DNA from: Rhodococcus zopfii NBRC 100606 = JCM 9919
GTDB lineage: Bacteria; Actinomycetota; Actinomycetes; Mycobacteriales; Mycobacteriaceae
DNA: 64,000 bases
NCBI RefSeq assembly: GCF_001895025.1
Contig: NZ_BCXI01000008.1
Span: 81,758-145,757, forward strand
Direction: 5' to 3'
Shown here: positions 17,582 through 26,115 of the stretch, piece after piece
How the letters are laid out: the number at the start of each line of letters is the position of its first letter
Numbering within the stretch: position 1 is the stretch's first letter
Program-made: the position numbers and the translations under genes
The notes under the pieces: generated by a model
Told to the model about the DNA's origin: nothing
Database searches by the model: none
The model's input: only the letters and a program-made list of their open reading frames with translations

Positions 17582-19123
17582 GTGACCGCGGAATCAGTGA
17601 AGCAGCCCGGGTGGCGAGCCACCGACACCGACGGTGAGCCGGCCGCCCGCGCCGCCGCCTCCCCGTCGATCGAACGTCCGGCGGACGCGCCGCGCCTGGA
17701 ACCGCGACCGGTGTACCGGCCCGCGGTCGACCCTGCCGCGGCCCGTGTGTTCGGCCGGCCCTCGGGAACGGCCGGATCGTTCACCGACGCCGCCCGCGCC
17801 CGAGCCGCCGAACCCGCCGTCGAGCACGTCGCGCCGACCGACCCGGTCCTCGCCGAGGCGTTCGGCCGGCCCGAGGACGCCGACGACACTCTGCAGCGAC
17901 CGCCCACCGGATCGGACACCGACGCCGGGGACGAGGCTCCCGAACCCGACCCGTGGCGCGATCCGTCGACGCCGGTACGGCTCGGACCCGCCGCGCAGCA
18001 GACCGGCGAGCAGGTGCTGCCGCCCGGCCGGAAGCTGACCCTGCGGGAAGTGCTGTTCGACCGTCGCATCGAGCCCCGCGCCCTTGCGACCCTCGCCGCG
18101 GTCGCGGTCGCGATCGGCATGGTGGGTGGCTTGATCGTCGCGCTGGTGACGTCCGACAACGGATCGCTCACCAGCCGGGGTGTGGCGCTGTCGCAGATCG
18201 CGGGAGACGACGAACTCCCGACCGGGCAGGTCGCGCGGGTCGCCGACGCGGTGCTCCCGGCGGTCGTGTCGATCCAGGTGACGCTCGGCGACGAGGCCGG
18301 CACCGGTTCCGGTGTCGTGATCGACGGCGCCGGCTACATCGTCACCAACAACCACGTGGTGTCGATGGCGGCGACAAGTCCCGACGCGAAGATCCAGGTG
18401 ACGTTCAACGACGGCACCAAGATGCCCGCCTCGATCGTCGGCCGCGACATCCACACCGACCTCGCGGTGCTGGCAGTCGAGGACGTCGACAACCTGACGG
18501 TCGCCGAACTCGGACGGTCCGCCGACGTGCAGGTCGGTGAGGATGTCATCGCGGTCGGCTCGCCGCTCGGTCTGAGCAAAACCGTCACGCGCGGCATCGT
18601 CAGCGCCCTGCATCGGCCGATGCGTCTGGGTGGGCAGGGCACCGACACCGACGCCGTGATCGATGCGGTGCAGACCGATGCCTCCATCAACCCCGGTAAT
18701 TCCGGTGGCCCCCTCGTCGACGCGGACGGTCGCGTCATCGGTATCAACTCGGCGATCAAGACCGAGACCGGCGGTTCGGTCGGGCTCGGTTTCGCGATCC
18801 CCATCGACACCGTCACGCAGGTTGCGCAGGAACTGATCCGCAACGGCGAGATGCGTCATCCGGAGATCGGGGTGAACGCCCGCACGGTCGTCAACGACAC
18901 CGCCAGCGGAGCAGAGGTCGCGAACGTCCAGGCGGACAGTCCGGCCCAGCGTGCCGGGATCGTCGAGGGCGATGTGATCGTCAAGGTCGGCGACCGCACC
19001 GTGACCAGTGCCGATGAGCTGGTCGTGGCGGTTCACGAGCAGCGGATCGGGGAACCGGTCACCGTCCAGCTCGTGCGCAGCGGCCGCCTCGTCGACGTGC
19101 AGGTGACGCCGGAATCCGATTAG
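17582..19123 (+). CDS. htrA: HtrA-family membrane-anchored serine protease
   Basis: The 513-residue protein has a long acidic, Pro/Ala-rich cytoplasmic N-terminus (about 165 residues), one membrane helix (LATLAAVAVAIGMVGGLIVA, about 168-190), a trypsin-like domain and one C-terminal PDZ domain (about 415-510). The catalytic triad reads His in T-N-N-H-V-V near 257, Asp in H-T-D-L-A-V near 292 and Ser in G-N-S-G-G-P near 372. It degrades or chaperones misfolded extracytoplasmic proteins. It starts at GTG 17582 and is part of the SigE locus (Rv1223), so SigE/RseA control is likely. Confidence 0.93.
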   Translation: MTAESVKQPGWRATDTDGEPAARAAASPSIERPADAPRLEPRPVYRPAVDPAAARVFGRPSGTAGSFTDAARARAAEPAVEHVAPTDPVLAEAFGRPEDADDTLQRPPTGSDTDAGDEAPEPDPWRDPSTPVRLGPAAQQTGEQVLPPGRKLTLREVLFDRRIEPRALATLAAVAVAIGMVGGLIVALVTSDNGSLTSRGVALSQIAGDDELPTGQVARVADAVLPAVVSIQVTLGDEAGTGSGVVIDGAGYIVTNNHVVSMAATSPDAKIQVTFNDGTKMPASIVGRDIHTDLAVLAVEDVDNLTVAELGRSADVQVGEDVIAVGSPLGLSKTVTRGIVSALHRPMRLGGQGTDTDAVIDAVQTDASINPGNSGGPLVDADGRVIGINSAIKTETGGSVGLGFAIPIDTVTQVAQELIRNGEMRHPEIGVNARTVVNDTASGAEVANVQADSPAQRAGIVEGDVIVKVGDRTVTSADELVVAVHEQRIGEPVTVQLVRSGRLVDVQVTPESD

Positions 19124-19217
19124 CCCGGATGGGAGGGCGATCCGGATTCGCCATGGACCGACTGTGACCTGCGCACGTCACCGCCCAACCCGGCCGCCGA
19201 CCACGTAGGCTGGGGCG

Positions 19218-19589
19218 GTGTTCGGCAACATCGGTTGGGGCGAGTTCATGGTCCTCCTCGTCGCGGCGCTCGTGGTTCTGGGACCCGAGCGTCTGCCCGG
19301 CGCGGTCTCGTGGGTGACGAAGTCGCTGCGTCAGGTGCGGGACTACGCGTCCGGTGCCCGGCAGCAGCTCAAGGACGAACTCGGACCGGACTTCGAAGAC
19401 CTGCGCAAGCCACTGTCCGAGCTCAACGAGCTGCGGGGGATGACCCCGAAGGCCGTCATCACCAAGCATCTGCTCGACGGCGACGATTCGATCCTCACCG
19501 GAAACTTCGACAAGCCGGCACAGAAGCCGCCGGCGTCGAACCCTCTCGGGGTGGGGGAGCGGCCCCCGATCGACACCGACGCCACCTGA
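19218..19589 (+). CDS. tatB: Sec-independent translocase subunit TatB
   Basis: TatB is the substrate-receptor partner of TatC in the twin-arginine export pathway. The 123-residue product has the expected N-terminus F-G-N-I-G-W-G-E-F with the conserved Glu, one short membrane helix ([18 protein letters not shown], with the P-G hinge), an amphipathic helix and a variable tail. It starts at GTG 19218. It closes the sigE-rseA-htrA-tatB run and converges on mrp, 32 bp away. Confidence 0.93.
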   Translation: MFGNIGWGEFMVLLVAALVVLGPERLPGAVSWVTKSLRQVRDYASGARQQLKDELGPDFEDLRKPLSELNELRGMTPKAVITKHLLDGDDSILTGNFDKPAQKPPASNPLGVGERPPIDTDAT

Positions 19590-19621
19590 TCGTCCGATCG
19601 CCGACCCGGCAGGGCCGTGCG

Positions 19622-20755
19622 CTAGAGGTGACGGGTCGTGTCGATTCCCAGGGACATCCCGGCCAGGCCGCGGCGCCGCACCGCGAGCTTCTCGGCGATC
19701 TCGCGCAATGCCGTGCCGGCGGCTGAGTCCGGTGCACTGAGCACGATCGGGGTTCCGGCGTCGCCGGCCTCCCGGACCGCCGGATCGAGCGGGATCTGCC
19801 CGAGCAGCGGGACCTGGGCGCCGACCGCGCGGGTGAGACGCTCGGAGACGGCCTGGCCGCCGCCGGAGCCGAACACGTCCATGCGGGTGCCGTCGGGCAG
19901 CTCGAGCCACGACATGTTCTCCACGACACCGGCGATGCGCTGACGAGTCTGCAGCGCGATCGAGCCGGCCCGCTCGGCTACCTCCGCGGCGGCCTGCTGG
20001 GGAGTGGTGACGACGAGGATCTCGGCGCCCGGGATCAACTGGGCCACGGAGATCGCGACGTCGCCGGTGCCGGGCGGCAGGTCGAGCAGCAGCACGTCCA
20101 GATCGCCCCAGAACACGTCGGCTAGGAACTGCTGCAACGCCCGGTGCAGCATGGGCCCGCGCCACACGACGGGTGTGTTGCCCTGCGTGAACTGGGCGAT
20201 GGAGATCATCTTCACGTCGTGCGCGATCGGCGGCATGATCATGCGCTCGACCTGCGTCGGCTTCGCGTCGGTGCCGAGCATGCGCGGGATCGAGTGGCCG
20301 TAGATGTCGGCGTCGAGGACACCGACGGACAGGCCGCGCGCGGCCATCGCGGCGGCGAGGTTGACCGTCACCGACGACTTACCGACACCACCCTTGCCCG
20401 ACGCCACCGCGTAGACGCGGGTCAGCGATCCGGGCTGGGCGAACGGGATGACAGGTTCGCTGGAGTCGCCGCGCAGCGACTTGCGCAGTTCGGTGCGCTG
20501 TTCGTCGCTCATCACGTCGAGGGTCACGTCGATTGCGCCGACACCGGCGACGTCGGCGACGGCCTTGGTGACGCGTTCGGTGATCTCGGTGCGCAGGGGG
20601 CACCCAGCGGTGGTGAGGTAGACGGCGACGGCGACGTTGCCGTCGGCGTCGATGTCGATGCTCTTGACCATCCCGAGTTCGGTGATGGGTTTGCGGATCT
20701 CCGGATCCTGCACTCGCGCGAGTGCGTTGCGGATGTCGGATTCACTCACTGCCAT
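19622..20755 (-). CDS. mrp: Mrp/ApbC-type iron-sulfur cluster carrier ATPase
   Basis: Mrp proteins bind and transfer Fe-S clusters. The 377-residue protein has an N-terminal MIP18/DUF59 domain (residues 1-90) with the conserved cysteine in T-T-A-G-C-P-L-R, and a P-loop domain with the deviant Walker A motif A-S-G-K-G-G-V-G-K-S-S at about 118-128, D-A-D-I-Y-G-H-S in switch I, LLLDLPPGTGD and TTPQQAAAEVAER. The C-x2-C cluster motif of many ApbC proteins is not evident near the C-terminus. ATG 20755 is used; ATG 20764 in frame is equally possible. It equals Rv1229c. Confidence 0.92.
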   Translation of the reverse strand: MAVSESDIRNALARVQDPEIRKPITELGMVKSIDIDADGNVAVAVYLTTAGCPLRTEITERVTKAVADVAGVGAIDVTLDVMSDEQRTELRKSLRGDSSEPVIPFAQPGSLTRVYAVASGKGGVGKSSVTVNLAAAMAARGLSVGVLDADIYGHSIPRMLGTDAKPTQVERMIMPPIAHDVKMISIAQFTQGNTPVVWRGPMLHRALQQFLADVFWGDLDVLLLDLPPGTGDVAISVAQLIPGAEILVVTTPQQAAAEVAERAGSIALQTRQRIAGVVENMSWLELPDGTRMDVFGSGGGQAVSERLTRAVGAQVPLLGQIPLDPAVREAGDAGTPIVLSAPDSAAGTALREIAEKLAVRRRGLAGMSLGIDTTRHL

Positions 20756-20780
20756 GGCGCCCATCGTAGGCGGGCGCGGG

Positions 20781-21653
20781 TCAGTGGATGCGCGGCAGGT
20801 CCACGGGGCTGGGCTCGATACCGGTCGAATAGGCCGCGGACCAGGCGAGGACGTTCGCGACGTACGCCATCGAATTGTTGTAACGATGGATGGCTTTGGT
20901 GGCCTGTGCGACATTACGCATGTCGAGGCCGCCGTCGCACAGGTACTTGGCGGTCGTCAGGGTGGAGTCGAACAGATTCTGCGGATCGGCGACGCCGTCG
21001 CCGTTGCCGTCCCCCGCGTACTGGTTCCACGTGGTGGGGATGAACTGCATCGGACCGACCGCGCGGTCGTAGACGGTGTCGCCGTCGAGGGCGCCGCCGT
21101 CGGTGTCACGGATGGTGGCCTGTCCGCGCAGGCTGCCGTCGAGCGGAAGCCCGATGACGGGCTCGAAGAGGTTGCCGTCGTCGGCGGCGCGGCCGCCGTT
21201 GGCGTGGCCGGATTCGACGCGGCCGATGCCGGCGAGCAGCGTCCAGTACATGCCACAGCCCGGATTCTCGGCGGCGAGAATGCGTTCGGCGTTCTGGTAG
21301 GCGGCGAAGTTGACGGCGGGGATCCCGAGCGGCCCTTGCTGCCGGACGGCGGGGGCGGCCGGTTCGGGCTCGGGCGCGGCCTTCGGGGCGGGGGCGGCGG
21401 CCGGTTCCGGCGCGGTCATCAGGTCGGCGACCGGCGCGACGGACTGGATTGCCTTGGGGTTCCCGGCGCCGGTGCCTGCGGCGGCTTCGGCGTCGGCAGT
21501 CTCGGCGGTCCGATGGATCCCCAGGATGCTCTTCGAGGCCGCACCCGCGGTGGTGGCGGCCGCGGCGACCAGGCCGACGGGCACGAGTCCTGTTACGGCG
21601 ATGACGGAGTTTCGTCGCAGCTTGGACGTCGTAGCTTTGTTGTGCCGGCCCAC
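20781..21653 (-). CDS. Secreted lytic transglycosylase-like protein
   Basis: The 290-residue protein starts at GTG 21653, six bases after GGGAGG. A basic start and a hydrophobic stretch (NSVIAVTGLVPVGLVAAAAT) form a signal or anchor, followed by a Pro/Ala-rich linker (about 60-120) and an MltB-like transglycosylase domain: the catalytic Glu in GIGRVESGHANGG, then G-P-M-Q-F-I-P-T-T-W and the calcium-site-like D-G-N-G-D-G-V-A-D-P-Q-N. It should cleave peptidoglycan glycan strands. It corresponds to Rv1230c. The next gene on the same strand is a diverged paralogue. The upstream leader has a perfect hairpin and direct repeats. Confidence 0.85.
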   Translation of the reverse strand: MGRHNKATTSKLRRNSVIAVTGLVPVGLVAAAATTAGAASKSILGIHRTAETADAEAAAGTGAGNPKAIQSVAPVADLMTAPEPAAAPAPKAAPEPEPAAPAVRQQGPLGIPAVNFAAYQNAERILAAENPGCGMYWTLLAGIGRVESGHANGGRAADDGNLFEPVIGLPLDGSLRGQATIRDTDGGALDGDTVYDRAVGPMQFIPTTWNQYAGDGNGDGVADPQNLFDSTLTTAKYLCDGGLDMRNVAQATKAIHRYNNSMAYVANVLAWSAAYSTGIEPSPVDLPRIH

Positions 21654-21668
21654 TCGATACCTCCCTCG

Positions 21669-21739
21669 GGCATCTCGTCGAGATGCCTCCGTTATCTGGC
21701 GGACCGACGATAACACGAGCCGAGACGCTTCCGTTATTC
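21669..21739 (-). promoter_or_regulatory. Leader of the transglycosylase gene: hairpin plus direct repeats
   Basis: GGCATCTC/GAGATGCC (21669-21687) forms a perfect 8-bp stem with a 3-nt loop just before the ribosome site. The segment 21678-21698 recurs with 16 of 21 matches at 21719-21739, sharing CGAGA and TCCGTTAT, at 41-bp spacing (about four helical turns). The arrangement suggests paired regulator sites, with the downstream copy folded into the leader hairpin. It lies in the 179-bp gap between the two paralogues. Confidence 0.45.
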
Positions 21740-21832
21740 AACTGTGATGTAACGCGCCGCGCGGGGCGCCGCGTTTCCTCCGGGTGACCGGCCTTTTCCG
21801 AGGGGATATTGCGAGGGTGTGGAGGCGGCGTT

Positions 21833-22786
21833 CTACTGTCCGCAGAGGGCCGGGACCAGGCAGGGAATCTCCGGCAGCGCCGGCGGAACGGGACCCGCAG
21901 GCACCGGTGTGGACTCGGCGTGAGCAGGCTCGGGGGCCTGTTCCTCTACGGTGACCGGGTGGGGCGACCCGGGCTCGGGCGCTGCGACGTCCGCGGCGCC
22001 GGGAACCGGTCGCGCGGTGGGCGTGGGGACCGGCGGCGGGCTGATCACACCCGGCGAGGTCGCCGCGCCCTTCTCGTAGGCGGCCGACCACGCCTCGACG
22101 TTCTTCAGGTACTCCGGTCGGGTGTCGAACAGCGCGACGGCCCGAGTGCGACCGTCAGGTTCCCGCAGGTCGGCTTCGTTTGCGCACATCCAGTGGCCCG
22201 CGGCCAAGGACTGGTCGAACACGTTCTGCGGATCGGCGTGTCCGTCGGCATTGCCGTCCGCCGAATACTGTTCCCACACGGCCGCCGGAAGCTGCAGGGG
22301 CCCGAGTTCGCCGTTCGGTGACACCTTCGGGGTGCTCAGTGTGCCGAGCACGTCGGTCCGCCCTCCGCCCGCGTGCCCGGATTCGAGCCGGCCGACCGCG
22401 GCAAGCAGATTCCACTGCAGTCCACATCCGGGGGTGTCGATCTGCAGCTGCATCTCCGCCGCGCGATACGCGTAGTAGACAAGTTCGGGCACCGCGAGCG
22501 GACCCTCGGCCGCGAGGACCGGAGACGGTTCCCCGGGCGGGACCGTGACGTCCGGCGGGAACTGTGCCAGCGGGTCGGCCGGGTTGCCCGTCGGCGTGGT
22601 CGCCGGGCCACGCGGGACGGCACCCGGTGCAGGGGTGAACGGGACGATCCCGACCGATGCGGCCGTCGCGGCCACCGCGTCGCCGGGCGCGGCAGGGGCG
22701 GGGCCGGCCGGCGGCGCTGCCGACGCCGCGGCCGCATATCCCGCTGCGAGAATCACCGGCACCGCGATCAGACCCTGCCACCGCAC
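21833..22786 (-). CDS. Second secreted transglycosylase-like protein (paralogue)
   Basis: The 317-residue product begins at GTG 22786 behind AGGGG, chosen because the signal peptide W-Q-G-L-I-A-V-P-V-I-L-A-A-G-Y-A-A follows directly; upstream in-frame GTG codons exist. The domain order parallels the neighbouring gene: Pro-rich linker, catalytic segment AVGRLESGHAGGG, then G-P-L-Q-L-P-A-A-V-W and D-G-N-A-D-G-H-A-D-P-Q-N-V-F. The usual M-Q-F is L-Q-L here. An additional Pro-rich tail of about 80 residues ends with two cysteines (I-P-C-L-V-P-A-L-C-G-Q), perhaps a disulfide. Tandem duplication with the previous gene is the simplest origin. Confidence 0.75.
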   Translation of the reverse strand: MRWQGLIAVPVILAAGYAAAASAAPPAGPAPAAPGDAVAATAASVGIVPFTPAPGAVPRGPATTPTGNPADPLAQFPPDVTVPPGEPSPVLAAEGPLAVPELVYYAYRAAEMQLQIDTPGCGLQWNLLAAVGRLESGHAGGGRTDVLGTLSTPKVSPNGELGPLQLPAAVWEQYSADGNADGHADPQNVFDQSLAAGHWMCANEADLREPDGRTRAVALFDTRPEYLKNVEAWSAAYEKGAATSPGVISPPPVPTPTARPVPGAADVAAPEPGSPHPVTVEEQAPEPAHAESTPVPAGPVPPALPEIPCLVPALCGQ

Positions 22787-22907
22787 ACGACCACCCCTTG
22801 CCTTGCCCCGCACACCGTCACGAACAACAGACACATGCCGCCCATCCCGGGGCAGGTCTGTGACGGAGATTACAGAACAACCGAGCCGAGCGCCCGCTCG
22901 GGTGACG

Positions 22908-23435
22908 TCAGCGTCGTGCGGTGCGGGCCTTGGCCTGGGTCCCCGCCTTCGCGGACTCGTCCTCCGAGTCGACGAGCAGGGCGCGCAGGTCGTCGAGTTC
23001 GCGGCGCAGATAGTCGCGGGTCGCGACCTCACCGACAGCGAGCCGCAGGGCGGCGAGCTCCCGCGCGAGGAACTCGGTGTCCGCCTTCGTCTGTTCGGCC
23101 CGCGCCCGGTCCTCCTCGAGCGAGACCCGGTCGCGGTTCTCCTGACGGTTCTGTGCGAGGAGGATCAACGGCGCCGCGTACGCAGCCTGGGTCGAGAACG
23201 CCAGGTTGAGCAGGATGAACGGATACGGATCCCACTGCAGTTCGACGGCCACGACGTTCAGGAAGATCCACACCACCACGATGACGGTCTGGATCAGCAG
23301 ATAACGACCGGTGCCGAGGAACCGGGCGATCGACTCGCTGACCCGGCCGACGGCCTCGACGTCGAAATTGACCCGGAACCGGGAGGACCGGGGCGTGTCG
23401 AGACGCTGGCTGGCCAGAGCGGTGCGGTCACTCAT
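22908..23435 (-). CDS. DUF1003 membrane protein
   Basis: The 175-residue protein has two membrane helices (YLLIQTVIVVVWIFLNVVAV and PFILLNLAFSTQAAYAAPLI) joined by the short WDPYP loop typical of DUF1003, then a charged coiled-coil tail starting at QNRQENRDRVSLEEDRARAE. Start ATG 23435 follows AGGAGA by six bases, and the start overlaps the stop of the MgtE_N-CBS gene by 8 bp, so the two are translated together. The pair equals Rv1231c/Rv1232c. The function is unknown; partnership with a magnesium-sensing protein suggests a role in ion homeostasis. Confidence 0.85.
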   Translation of the reverse strand: MSDRTALASQRLDTPRSSRFRVNFDVEAVGRVSESIARFLGTGRYLLIQTVIVVVWIFLNVVAVELQWDPYPFILLNLAFSTQAAYAAPLILLAQNRQENRDRVSLEEDRARAEQTKADTEFLARELAALRLAVGEVATRDYLRRELDDLRALLVDSEDESAKAGTQAKARTARR

Positions 23436-24702
23436 CGTCTGTCTCCTCTTCACGCCAGTCCTCGGGCAGCAGGTGATCGAGCACGTCGTCGACCGTGACG
23501 GCTCCGAGCAGGTGCTGCTCGGCGTCGACCACCGGCCCGCACACCAGGTTGTACGTTGCGAAGTATCGGGTGACGGCCGTCAGCGAGTCGTCGGGATCCA
23601 GCCGCGGCAGGTCGTTGTCGACGATGCCGCCGACCAGGCTCGCGGGGGGCTCGCGCAGCAACTGCTGCAGGTGCACGCAGCCCAGGTATCGGCCCGTGGG
23701 GGTAGCGGTGGGGGCACGCACCACGAACAGCATCGACGCCAACGCCGGCGTCAGATCCGGGTTGCGGGCCCGCGCCAGCGCCTCGGCGACCGTCGTGGCG
23801 GGGGTGAGCACCACCGGCTCGGGGGTCATCAGACCGCCGGCGGTGTCGGGGGAGTGTTCGAGCAGGCGGCGAACCGGCTCCGAATCCTCGGGGTCCATCA
23901 ACTGCAACAGCGATTCGGCTTCGGTCTCGGGCAGCTCGCCGAGGAGGTCGGCCGCATCGTCCGGGTCCATCGCCTCGAGCACGTCGGCCGCGCGGTCGAC
24001 ACCGAGACTGGTGAGCAGATCGGTCTGGTCGTCGGCGGGAAGCTCCTGCACGACGTCGGCGAGGCGTTCGTCGTCGAGCGCGACCGCGACCTCGTTGCGT
24101 CTCTTCTCGGGCAGTTCCCGCAACGCCAGCGCGACGTCCGCGGCGCGCATGTCCTCGAACTGCAGCAGCAGCTGCGAGACGCCCTGCCCCGGCATCGCCA
24201 GCGCAGCCGCGGTGAGCCCGGAAATGTGCTGCCACTGCACGACGTGGATCGCCGAGCGTCGCGCGAGCCGTCCCCGGTGCTGGCGCACCGCGACCCGTGC
24301 CACCAGCCAGTCGCGGGTGCGGGTGAGCTCGATGCCCAGATCGACGACGACCGCGTCGACCCCGGCAAGTTCGGGCAGTTCGGGGTCGTCGACCCGGACC
24401 TTCGAATCGAGCACCTGGGCCAGGGCGAGGATCTCGGTCGGGCGCTGATTGAAACGGCGCAGACTGACATTGCCGGTCGTGAGGGTCACCGCGCCCGGCT
24501 CGATCGCCGTGACGCGCAGCATCGGCACGAAGATCCGTCTCCGGGTCGGCAATTCGACGACGAGGCCGATGACCCTCGGCTGCTGGCGACCCATCCTGAT
24601 GGTGAGCACGACATCGCGGACGCGACCGATCGATTCCCCGTCGGGTCCGAGTACGACCAGGCCCGCAAGCCTGGCCGCGAATACCTTGCTCACTGCCGCC
24701 AA
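23428..24702 (-). CDS. PRC-barrel/MgtE_N/CBS protein lacking the MgtE channel
   Basis: The 424-residue protein has an N-terminal PRC-barrel-like segment (LAGLVVLGPDGESIGRVRD), an MgtE_N superhelix of repeated L-x-E-L-P and D-D-x-A-D-L-L turns (about 190-290), and a CBS pair (GLMTPEPVVLTPATTVAEAL onward). In MgtE magnesium channels these cytosolic domains close the pore, but the transmembrane domain is absent here. It therefore looks like a soluble magnesium or nucleotide sensor. TTG 24702 is chosen because GGGAG lies seven bases upstream; GTG 24693 also fits. Cotranscribed with the DUF1003 membrane protein. Confidence 0.82.
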   Translation of the reverse strand: MAAVSKVFAARLAGLVVLGPDGESIGRVRDVVLTIRMGRQQPRVIGLVVELPTRRRIFVPMLRVTAIEPGAVTLTTGNVSLRRFNQRPTEILALAQVLDSKVRVDDPELPELAGVDAVVVDLGIELTRTRDWLVARVAVRQHRGRLARRSAIHVVQWQHISGLTAAALAMPGQGVSQLLLQFEDMRAADVALALRELPEKRRNEVAVALDDERLADVVQELPADDQTDLLTSLGVDRAADVLEAMDPDDAADLLGELPETEAESLLQLMDPEDSEPVRRLLEHSPDTAGGLMTPEPVVLTPATTVAEALARARNPDLTPALASMLFVVRAPTATPTGRYLGCVHLQQLLREPPASLVGGIVDNDLPRLDPDDSLTAVTRYFATYNLVCGPVVDAEQHLLGAVTVDDVLDHLLPEDWREEETDDE

Positions 24703-24760
24703 GTGATCACTCCCTGCCGAGTCGCGTTCCGGTCGAGCCAAGCATAAGAGCGGCTCCGGG

Positions 24761-24776
24761 CGGTGCACGTGCACCG
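24761..24776. promoter_or_regulatory. 16-bp perfect palindrome in the gap before the lyase gene
   Basis: CGGTGCACGTGCACCG reads the same on both strands. It lies in the 309-bp gap 24703-25011 between two divergent genes, 59 bp from the MgtE_N-CBS start. Nothing else coding is seen in the gap. A dimeric regulator site is the likely explanation. Confidence 0.45.
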
Positions 24777-25011
24777 TCCGTCGGACTCGCGCGTTTCGGC
24801 CCGCCCTCACGAGCCCGCCCCGCACGGCGGCCGTCCTCGGGTTCGCCGGGATCGATCGACGTATCGGCCGTATCGGCGGCCGTGGAGTAGCCGCGCACCC
24901 CGCCCGATCGCGTGCGTGGGCCTCGGCAGCGCTTTGTTACGGTCGTCACGCACGGTTGCCAGGAGCAATCGCCGCGTCGCCGAATCCGGAACACGGAGGT
25001 CCGTCCAGCTC

Positions 25012-25968
25012 ATGTCGCTCTCGTACAAGCCCCGCCGATCCGTACTCGCCGTCCCCGGCAGCAGCCGCAAGATGATCGAGAAGGCGAAGGGGCTGCCCGC
25101 CGACGAGATCTTCCTGGACCTCGAGGACGCGGTGTCACCGCTGGCGAAGGAGGGGGCCCGCACGAACATCGTCGAGGCCCTGGCGGAGGACGGCTGGGGC
25201 GAGCAACTCAAGGTTGTGCGCGTCAACGACTGGACCACCGACGCCACCTATCTCGACGTCACGTCCGTCGTCGGCGGCGCAGGCGCCCACCTCGACGCGA
25301 TCCTGCTCCCCAAGGTGCCCGACGCAAGCCACGTCAAGGCCCTCGACCTGCTGCTCACGCAGGTCGAGAAGGCGCACGGTCTCGAGGTCGGCCGGATCGG
25401 CATCGAACCGCAGATCGAGAACGCCATCGGCCTGACCAACATCAACGAGATCGCGACCGCCAGCCCGCGTGTGCAGACGCTCGTGTTCGGCCCCGCCGAC
25501 TTCATGGCGAGCATCAACATGCGCACCCTCGTCGTCGGCGAACAGCCCGACGGCTACGACCGCGGCGACGCGTACCACCACATCCTGATGACGATCCTGA
25601 TGGCCGCGCGCGCCCACGGACTGCAGGCCATCGACGGTCCGTACCTGCAGATCCGCGACGTCGACGCGTTCCGCCGGTCGGCGCAGCGCACCGCCGCGCT
25701 CGGTTTCGACGGCAAATGGGTGCTGCATCCGAGCCAGATCGACGCGGCCAACGAAGTGTTCAGCCCGCGGCAGGACGACTACGACAAGGCCGAGATGATC
25801 CTCGACGCCTACGAGTGGCACACCTCCGATGCCGGTGGTGCACGGGGTGCGGCGATGCTCGGTGACGAGATGATCGACGAGGCCAGCCGGAAGATGGCGC
25901 TGGTGATCTCCGCGAAAGGCCGCGCGGCCGGCATGACGCGCACCACCGTGTTCGACCCGCCGCAGTAG
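25012..25968 (+). CDS. HpcH/HpaI-family lyase (CitE-like, malyl-CoA lyase type)
   Basis: The 318-residue protein has the CitE/malyl-CoA lyase fold: R-R-S-V-L-A-V-P-G-S-S-R-K-M at the start binds CoA, D-E-I-F-L-D-L-E-D-A-V carries the metal-binding Glu/Asp, and G-I-E-P-Q-I-E-N-A-I-G and F-G-P-A-D-F follow. The length and the C-terminal K-W-V-L-H-P-S-Q-I-D-A-A-N resemble L-malyl-CoA/beta-methylmalyl-CoA lyases more than true citrate lyase, whose other subunits are absent. It probably cleaves or makes a (methyl)malyl-CoA-type thioester. The last codons including the stop are repeated downstream in three 19-bp units (25958-26013). Confidence 0.78.
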   Translation: MSLSYKPRRSVLAVPGSSRKMIEKAKGLPADEIFLDLEDAVSPLAKEGARTNIVEALAEDGWGEQLKVVRVNDWTTDATYLDVTSVVGGAGAHLDAILLPKVPDASHVKALDLLLTQVEKAHGLEVGRIGIEPQIENAIGLTNINEIATASPRVQTLVFGPADFMASINMRTLVVGEQPDGYDRGDAYHHILMTILMAARAHGLQAIDGPYLQIRDVDAFRRSAQRTAALGFDGKWVLHPSQIDAANEVFSPRQDDYDKAEMILDAYEWHTSDAGGARGAAMLGDEMIDEASRKMALVISAKGRAAGMTRTTVFDPPQ

Positions 25969-26115
25969 TTCGGACTCGCCGCAGTAGTCCGAACCGCTGC
26001 AGTAGCCACACGGGAGTCGTCAACCGGGCAGAATGGACAGGTGCGCACCGCTCGAGCTGTGCGCTGCCCTGGAAGGCGCGGCGACTCGTCGCGCCGCGAA
26101 AAGGAGTTCATGCCC

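Noticed and set aside
21654..21832. A c-di-AMP (ydaO-type) riboswitch upstream of the transglycosylase gene
   Set aside because: Such riboswitches precede some actinobacterial cell-wall hydrolase genes, but the conserved core is not recognisable here; only a simple hairpin and repeats are seen.
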